Shown: piece by piece, positions 57,365 through 64,000 of the stretch
Layout of the letters: the number at the start of each line of letters is the position of its first letter
How positions within the stretch are numbered: the stretch's first letter is position 1
Position numbers and translations under genes: made by a program
Assembly (NCBI RefSeq): GCF_000002425.4
Contig: NC_037266.1
Location: 531,873-595,872 of the forward strand
Origin: Physcomitrium patens
Taxonomy: Eukaryota > Streptophyta > Bryopsida > Funariales > Funariaceae
DNA: 64,000 nucleotides
Reading direction: 5' to 3'
Notes under the pieces: generated by a model
Seen by the model: only the letters and a program-made list of their open reading frames with translations
Told to the model about the DNA's origin: nothing
Databases searched by the model: none

Positions 57365-59729
57365 TTTTGTTTCTTTGTTCTCTTGTTTCTCTTGTTCTTT
57401 TCTTCATCTATGTTCTCTTTTTCATCTATGTTCTTTTGTTTTCTTATTCTCTTGTTCTTTTGTATTCATTTGTATCTACAAGCTTTTTAGAGTATTTTAA
57501 AATTATTTTTAGAAATAATAGTGTTATATAGTGGATAATAGTACTGAAGGAAATAACTTTTATAAAATTTTATAAAAAATTAGAGCAAAAGAGTCATCTT
57601 AGAGTCAATTATTTGCAACTTATAATAAGATCTTGTTATATTTCTTATATGAAGAATTTTCTAGAATTTTTGTAGTACATGCTTATAAGTAGTTGCAACA
57701 TTGTGATTTCATTATAAAACATTAAGTTTATTTTAAATGATTCTTTTAATAGATGACAAAGAATTCATTAAACAGCCAAATATTTTTTAGAAATTATACA
57801 ACATTCAAACATCATCTGCATATACGTTGGCTTCCAAAATCATAGTATTTGAATCTTAGTTTTATCAAGAAGTCATCATAGCTTTGGTAGTACTAAAATG
57901 TATATGAGGATTCTAAACTCCACCTATGATAGCATATAATTTAACAAATTCTTTAAAATAATATTGAATCTATGGCTTTCAAGTATTATTTTATATTTTA
58001 TTTCAAGTCTCATTTTTTACTTTCAAACTTTTATTAAAATTTATTTCTTGCAACTTATATGCTATCAATAATCATTAAATTAATTATATTTATTAAAATT
58101 TATTAGGCATATTTTTTTATTACATTTTATAACTATGATCACAAAACATAATTTTGGACCAAGTAGTCAAGTTTCTTTAAGTAGCAGTTGTGTTGCATAT
58201 AATGTAATCTTTATATCAACTTCATGAAAATAAGAAAGCACCTATAGACAAAGGTAATAAAAAAATAATATTACTGTATTCTTTTAAATATTTAAAATCC
58301 TTCTAATCTATAGCAATATAAATCCAATTACAAAGTAGGATAAAATGGACTAAAATAAAACTAAAAAAAACTAAATAGAATAGAATATGAAAGACAAAAC
58401 AAAGTAAAAGGAAATAGAACAGAACAAAATAGAAAATACAAATCAAACTTTATTGAAAAGAAAGAATCAAATCCATATCTAACCAAATGCACCAAATGGC
58501 ATTGGTCAATTCTATTTTTACTTTGTCCAACCATCTTAGAACTTTCTAAAATGTCTCTAATAGTGTGTCATACCAAAATAATTGCCTTTTTAGAAGATTC
58601 AAGAGATGGATTCTATCTTGATAACCGTCTTTATAGAAGGTTTTAGAGATGAGATCCCCCTAGATAACTGCTCTTAGTTCTTCAAAGAAATTCCATAGTA
58701 GATCCCATATGGACCACCAATCTTACCTCAATTTTAAAAGCTTTCTAAAAATGGCTCCAATTACCTATTTCTATACATCAATAATATAATTATTTTGTCC
58801 ATGCCCTATTACAATTAATCTCCTTCTACTAATGTGAAACATCCTTGTTCACTTCCAATGGTACTTTCAGATTGTTTTTTCATAATAAGAAAATTTTTAT
58901 ACACATTTCTACATTGCATAGTAGATGGAATAGCTTGGGAATCATCAAATTGATTCTCTAGTTGTTTTAAGACAAAATAATGCATGTAGAGTACCAAAAT
59001 TAAAATTTTTAGGTGAAGATGTACTTAGAAGATGTTAAATAAAGGAAAAAACATTAGTGGAGAAGAAATGGAGTCTTAGTAAATCTTAGAGGCAATTATC
59101 TTAGTTAATTTAGTATTTTTTATTTATTATTGAATATTGAGGAATATTTATTAAATTCAATATTTAAATTAGCCTTCTATCTATACATATTATTTATAAG
59201 AAAAACTATAAATTTTAGTTAGTAGTTAGAAGAATCATGAGAAAGAATCTCATGACTTTTTAATTAGTTATTTAAAAAGTAGGATTTTTAGTCGATTTAA
59301 ATTTATTTTATTACTGTAAAAATTATAAAAATAGAAAATTATATTCTTAAATTTATATTAATATTAAAAAATTATTATAAGGATTTTAGAATTTATTTAG
59401 AATTTATTTAGATTTTTTTAGGAATTTTTAGAGCAATTTCTAAGACTTTGATAAAAATGAGTTTTACCACCTTAGGAGCCATTATGAAGAAATGAAGCAA
59501 GTCTCGAAGGCCTCGCAAGGTTCTTAGGCTAATAGGATATTTTCAAACACTACGGTGAAGTCAAAAATGCAAAAAAATAAGTTTTACTAGTAGAAAATAG
59601 GAGGACCAGCAACTAGTCTAATCTTTGTACGAAAGAAAGTGAACAAATCCCATATGGGTTGTAGCACCTTGAAGGTAGTTAGGAAGATAAGACTAAGGCC
59701 TCGTGGCCTCTTTTAGAAAATAATATAAA

Positions 59730-59815
59730 CTACTTGTGAGCCTTAGTGAGGCTCGAACTCCTGATCTCTTAAGCAAGTTATCTTTGAGATAAAATTATTT
59801 ACTTAACTTTTCATT
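59730..59815 (-). repeat. Possible tRNA-derived SINE head
   Basis: Minus strand reads ACTTGCTTAAGAGATCAGG then AGTTCGAGCCTC, which resembles a pol III B box (GGTTCGANNCC) with its upstream tRNA-like sequence. No clear A box, tail or target duplication. Confidence 0.25.
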
Positions 59816-59898
59816 CATTTACTTGTTAATTTTCAAACCTCAATAATTTACACATAGTAAATCGGATTTATATGTTTCTTATACCATTGAAAAGATAA

Positions 59899-59925
59899 AA
59901 ATAATAATAATAATAATAATAATAA
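59899..59925. repeat. (AAT)n microsatellite
   Basis: About nine AAT/ATA units. Confidence 0.9.
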
Positions 59926-60170
59926 AAAATTTAAAAATAATTTTTTTACTTTTTATTTTTATTTTTTAGTAGATGAAAATTTTATGAACAAATTGTAACT
60001 AGTTTTGTAGTATAAAATTGTTTGATTTTACTTGTTCTACTTATTTTGTGTTTTGCTTCTTTTGTTCTTATTCTTGCTACCTTTTTTTTATACCACCCAT
60101 TACAAGAAATTTTTAATTAAAGCCATCTTATAATTAGATTAAAGAATAAATTTTATACTCACACATCCTT

Positions 60171-61215
60171 TCTAAAAGACCTTGTATTGAAGTTGTGGAT
60201 GTCCATTGCTATGATAAAGATAGTACTGCTCCAAAATATTGTCTACGTCATACTCTTATTAGTCATCAATCATAACCGATGGTATTGGTGGTTGATATTG
60301 GTCTAAGAAGTACCTTGGTTCAGTATGATATTTCTTGAGCTACAAAACATGAAAGATCAAATAGACCCAATTATGTAGTAGAAGCTTAAGGCCATATATA
60401 ACATCAAAAATCATTGCAAAATTACAAAAAGATTGAAGCCACCAAGGTACCACCTTACAGACTTAGGTTGATGTAGCAAGTAGAAAGTTGACATTGGAGA
60501 GTAATACTTGGTCACATTTCTAGAAAGTTTTATATTATCAATGGTTATCTGCATACTGCTTCTATCAATTCTATGTAGTAAGGAGGCCATGTCATATTTC
60601 TTACAAGGCAATTGTAAGTTGTTGCATAAATTCTTCCATTATCAATTTGTTGATGTCTTTAGAACAATGGAGAGTTGTTGGCATAATTGGATGTTGATCG
60701 GTATTAATAAAGAATGATAAATGACCAATACTTGCTTGAATATTATTATTATAAGAAAAATCTAAGGGCATCAAATATTTATTCTAATTATTATAGTAAA
60801 CTATGATAAATACTTGTAGCATATCTTACAAGGTCGAATTTTCATGCTCCATTTATCCTTCTATTTGTAGATAGAAGATCATAGATATATTAAGTCTTAT
60901 GCCTAATAGCTTGAACTAAGGCTATTAAAAACTTCCTATAAAGCATGGATCTCAATTTGAAATGATGAAATGAAATAATCCATGGTCGCAAAGGATAGTG
61001 TTAAAGAAGATCTATACAAGTGTTGAAGCATCAATATTAAATTATACCATAGCCAAGTGAAGTTGCTTCAAAAGTTGATTCACAAAGATAGCAATCGCGG
61101 TATAATTATGAGGCCTCTATAGCAAATACATAATTAAGTCTATGATCATTTACTCCTAATATGCAATATATAGTGGAATTGGCTACAACAGCCAAAGAAA
61201 TGTCACATTGCATAT
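60171..61215 (-). pseudogene. Eroded integrase of another gypsy element
   Basis: On the minus strand the order of faint landmarks matches a gypsy integrase: the stretch complementary to GGATCTCAATTTGAAATG with nearby AATCCATGG fits the SDRGTQF region, CCATTTATCCTTCTATTTGT the QTDGQTE region, and the AAGTACCTTGGTTCAGTATG to CAAAACATGAAAGATC stretch the C-terminal part. Not close to A-G. No usable frame. Confidence 0.45.
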
Positions 61216-61231
61216 TTTATTATAATGACGT

Positions 61232-62508
61232 TGTCGTGTTGTAACACGAGTATACAGTGAAAATAAAAAGAAAGGGGGATTTTATTAATATTCAGTTATC
61301 TCGAATATTGGGAGCATCGACCAACTCCAGTACAAATACTGAGTGGTCAGGTTCAGTGACTCCGTTACAGTCAGCCGGGGCATACTGGAATGCCCCGTTC
61401 GATTCGAATAACGGGAGTCAGTAGGAAGAGAAGGACCAATTCACACGACGGGTTCGAGGAGCCAATTGGATCCAATTTCGATAATCCAATCCGGGTCCTC
61501 TTACCCAATATGAGACCTGTATTGGTGGGGCAACCCAATGCAGTCTAGTTACGGGAAATCCAGGTCTTACTACGGGTCTTAGTCAATCTAACGCAAGGAC
61601 CAATTTGACCCAGTTACGAGAAATCGAGGTCTTACTACGGATCTTAGCCAATCTGACACGAGGACCAATTTGACCCAATTACGGGAACATCCAGGTTATT
61701 ACGGGCATCTTTTCCAATATAGGACCTGAATTGGTCGGGCGACTCAATGAAGTCCCGATTACGGGGTTCGATTCTGTTTCAGGCTGTCCTGTTCTCTGTG
61801 CCGTCTCAGGGAACGTTGTTTTCGGTAAATGGATTTCTTAAAGGTAAAAACGGAGGAGAAAGCTTGAGGTGGGAGCCAATTCCGGATCTAAGACGGAAGA
61901 TTGAAGAAATTCAGAGGATAAGGTTAGGGGGGATGGGAGGTTTTTGGAGATCAAGGGAATTAGAGAGAGGAGCTTCATGCTTCGGGTCGGGGAAGGAAAG
62001 ACATAGGATTTGGATTTTTCTTCTTCGTAGAGTTTTGGGGAAGACTGAGGCTATCGCTGCTGAAGTCAGTGTTGTACTGGTGAATCGGGATTTTTAAATG
62101 AAGTGGGTTTGAATACTCTTGACTGTTTTGTGAAATCGAGTTACGTCTGTGATTGAAGGATTAAAAGGGTGTCTATAGGATTGAGTATGCGGAGTGAATG
62201 AAATTTATTGGGTTAATCTAACAAGACAGTCAGTGGATACAAGATCGTAAGTACAAAGGAGTATTGAAGGTTAACAGTTTGGGTTGTACGGGGTTCTCTG
62301 TAACGTCTAGAGACCTACCGGCTGGGGCAAAAAGGACTCCGACAAGCAGTCGAAGAGCACCCGTATAGATTTACGGTACATTGTTGCAGTCGTTTATATT
62401 CCAGCAGTCAAAAACTGATAGACTGCTTGACTATCGGCAAATCTCCATACTACCTTCTACAGCCAGACGCCCGGCGCGTTCTCGAGCAGGAAAGCACGTA
62501 ATACGACA
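61232..62508 (+). repeat. 5' LTR of element J
   Basis: About 1277 bp with 5-bp inverted ends TGTCG and CGACA. The inner end is set by the primer binding site four bases later; the outer end is inferred because the partner LTR is outside the window. The open frame 61747-62097 lies wholly inside it and is not regarded as a gene. Confidence 0.75.
61547..61690 (+). repeat. 65-bp tandem repeats inside the LTR of J
   Basis: Units start at 61547 and 61612, each beginning AGTTACGRGAAATC and ending GGACCAATTTGACCC; a partial third begins at 61677. A longer related block (CCAATAT-GACCTG-ATTGGT-GGGC) flanks them at about 61505 and 61711. Confidence 0.85.
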
Positions 62509-62512
62509 TAAG

Positions 62513-62530
62513 TGGTGAACCCGACGTGAA
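62513..62530 (+). other. Primer binding site of element J
   Basis: TGGTGAACCCGACGTGAA begins with the TGG that pairs with tRNA CCA, four bases after the LTR. The tRNA species is not assigned. Confidence 0.65.
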
Positions 62531-62580
62531 AGCTTGAGGTAGAAGGTATTGGATTTTGGTTGATTTTATCTTTATTTTTT

Positions 62581-63587
62581 ATGGAAAACGAAAATAAAAA
62601 TTTTGAAGGATTTTTGGGAGAAATTTCTGGTGGGGAGTCTTCTAAAGGACAAGGTATGCACATGGATCCATCTATTGCTAGTTTGTTTCAAGCCTTCTCA
62701 TTGTCAATGCAGCAACAGCAAAGCAATGATCGAAAGGAAGCTTTGGCAACCAAAGCATTGCAAGCAGTGGTCAATAAAATTGATCAATTTGATGGGAGGA
62801 ATATTTCAAGGTATTTAAGATGTTATGTTCGTGAAATGGAATTAAATCGGGTTTCTGAGAAGAAAATGGTTGCACTATTTGGACTTGCCACGATACCGGA
62901 GATAAGGGACCACATTACATCGATTACGGATCATTGTGGGAATTCATGGGAGGATTTTCACATGCATTGAAAGACGAATATTTCTTAGAAGATGCTGATC
63001 GCGTTACTAAGAAGCTGTTTCTGGGATGGATTGAACGGCCCAATAAGAATTTACAAGCAACAGAGCTACTAAGGGAATTTGAGAGGCAGTACTCTCAATT
63101 ATCGAAGGTAGAAAAATTGATATTGGAGCCGAACAAAGTTGATTTGTTTCTTCAAGCTGCTGATGGAGAATTGCAAGAGAAATTAGAACCCCTTCTTGAA
63201 GACAAAGAAGAAGATGAAGGATTGACAACGAAGTGGAAGAACGTTGAAGATGCGGTGGGGTTGCTTACAAAAAAAGAAAGGAGGAAGGATAGGAGTAATA
63301 TTCCGAAACAAGTACAAGCATCCAAAGCTCCAGTACGTACTACACCACCGACAATGCCTACAGTTCAACCTTCGACATCCTTGTCAAAGAAAACAGATAT
63401 GGGTATGGAAGAAATTATACGAGGAATGCGAGATCTTCAAATCAAATTGGCAAGACTTGAAGAGAATACTTCTATAAACAATTCGAAGAATGTTTCAAAA
63501 CAAGGATATGTACAAAGATGCATTTGGTGTGATGATGCTTCACACACTAGAAAAGATTGCAATGAATTTAATAATATGATACGGTAG
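62581..63587 (+). pseudogene. gag: gag of element J, one frameshift
   Basis: ATG at 62581 (MENENKNFEGFLGE). The frame runs to about 62957 and continues one frame over (HALKDEYFLEDADRVTKK) after loss of one T in a T run. Capsid-like helices with NISRYLRCYVREMELNR, WIERPNKNLQATELLREFER and DEGLTTKWKNVEDAV; then a basic, proline-rich linker and one CCHC knuckle CIWCDDASHTRKDC. The TAG at 63585 interrupts a frame that otherwise stays open to the window end. Confidence 0.8.
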
Positions 63588-64000
63588 GGAATTATTTGCT
63601 GGAAAGATGGGAAGATAGCATTGAAAGATAGGGAGGATCTTCTTCAAACCAATTTTGGCAAGGGAGGAATGAGAGCATTGGTTCAAGATTACTTAAAAGG
63701 GCATGAAACAGTAGCACGAGAAAGTGCAAGTTATGGTGCTAGAGTAGATGATGAAATTGGTGGAAGTACGGAAACTAGTGAGTTTTGGGCTTCTGCCGTT
63801 TCTACAATGCAAGAAGGGAAATTACCTCGAGAAGCGTTATTGAGAACTGCAGCTACAATACGAGGAAGAACAGGTTGGGAGGATCCCGTTGAGTCTCTTT
63901 CAGTTCATGCATATATTGCTAAGAGCCAACATGAAGCTTTGATGGAAGAGAAAAGACGAAGAAATTTTGATGATACTAGAGAAGGAAATTCTTTAAGAGG
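63588..64000 (+). CDS. Continuation of the gag/pol frame of element J (partial)
   Basis: 137 codons open in the same frame as the CCHC region, running off the window. Contains WKDGKIALKDREDLLQTNFG, KGGMRALVQDYLKGHE and LLRTAATIRGRTGWEDPV. No protease DSG or RT motif has been reached yet; it reads as a hydrophilic linker between nucleocapsid and protease. The TAG before it may be a mutation of CAG or a readthrough site. Confidence 0.65.

Larger units (their letters stand above)
57077..60170. other. AT-rich stretch without a recognisable gene
   Basis: Low-complexity T-rich open frames around 57275-57531 arise from a TA tract and poly-T and are not genes. A small minus frame at 58815-58997 (ending ESTIGSEQGCFTLVEGD) lies just beyond a sequence resembling an LTR end plus polypurine tract (58785-58835), so an old retroelement may be present, but I cannot align it to another element. 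Confidence 0.45.
61232..64000 (+). mobile_element. LTR retrotransposon J, 5' part, runs off the window
   Basis: 5' LTR, primer binding site, leader and gag with CCHC knuckle on the plus strand; the pol region and 3' LTR lie beyond 64000. Noticeably richer in GC than its flanks. Inserted next to an eroded integrase; the 5-bp flank is GACGT. Confidence 0.85.

Noticed and set aside
57275-57531. Three overlapping Phe/Leu/Ile-rich frames
   Set aside because: Products of a TA microsatellite and a T-rich tract; appear in all three frames.
59730-59815. Functional tRNA gene
   Set aside because: Has a B-box-like stretch only; no complete cloverleaf or A box, so at most a SINE relic.
61747-62097. 116-codon plus-strand frame
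   Set aside because: Entirely inside the 5' LTR of element J.

Overview
The window looks like a repeat-rich stretch of an AT-rich land-plant nuclear genome. The only recognisable host gene is an intron-containing homologue of the plant mitochondrial mechanosensitive channel MSL1 (minus strand, about 6926-10156). Nearly everything else that can be identified is LTR retrotransposon. The dominant Ty3/gypsy family is a chromovirus whose RT, RNase H and integrase read more like fungal-type (Tcn1-like) chromoviruses than the usual seed-plant lineages. That points weakly to a non-seed plant such as a moss or lycophyte; this is an inference, not something the sequence proves.

Layout: 1-3700 AT-rich, no gene. 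3700-6925 intermediate GC, no gene recognised. 6926-10156 MSL1-like gene, six exons, intact frame and splice sites except one in-frame TAG. 10283-16062 AT-rich, holding one old LTR plus accessory-ORF relic (12355-13020). 16063-31539 an old minus-strand chromovirus (C) split by two complete nested copies of related elements: A (17198-23571, TSD CTGTT) and B (24505-30836, TSD ATAGA). B has almost identical LTRs and is the youngest. 31540-37075 two inverted copies of a different LTR, one holding a complete small non-autonomous element H (34153-36989), the other an H-like LTR. 37076-38530 an integrase fragment of a second gypsy lineage beside its LTR. 38701-46240 an old plus-strand chromovirus (K) interrupted by a complete second-subfamily element G (39351-45415, TSD AAATG) and a solo LTR (45496-46091). 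47215-47875 another integrase relic. 48400-50000 an unassigned intermediate-GC island. 50696-57071 a fourth complete chromovirus copy, F (TSD ACATC). 57072-60170 AT-rich. 60170-61215 an eroded integrase. 61232-64000 the 5' half of a plus-strand LTR element J that runs off the window.

Elements A, B, F and G share one plan, read on the minus strand: 5' LTR with TATA box and heat-shock-element-like repeats, a leader with a duplicated GGATTACCC motif, gag with a CCHC knuckle, pol in the -1 frame starting 5 nt after the gag stop (protease, RT, RNase H, integrase, chromodomain), then a separate 423-bp (324-bp in G) accessory ORF of unknown function, a polypurine tract and the 3' LTR. The accessory ORF, its conservation in two subfamilies and in old relics, and a splice-acceptor-like sequence just before its start codon are the most promising candidates for something undescribed. 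Most of the inactivating changes in A, F, G and H are CAA/CAG/CGA to stop, as expected from cytosine deamination.
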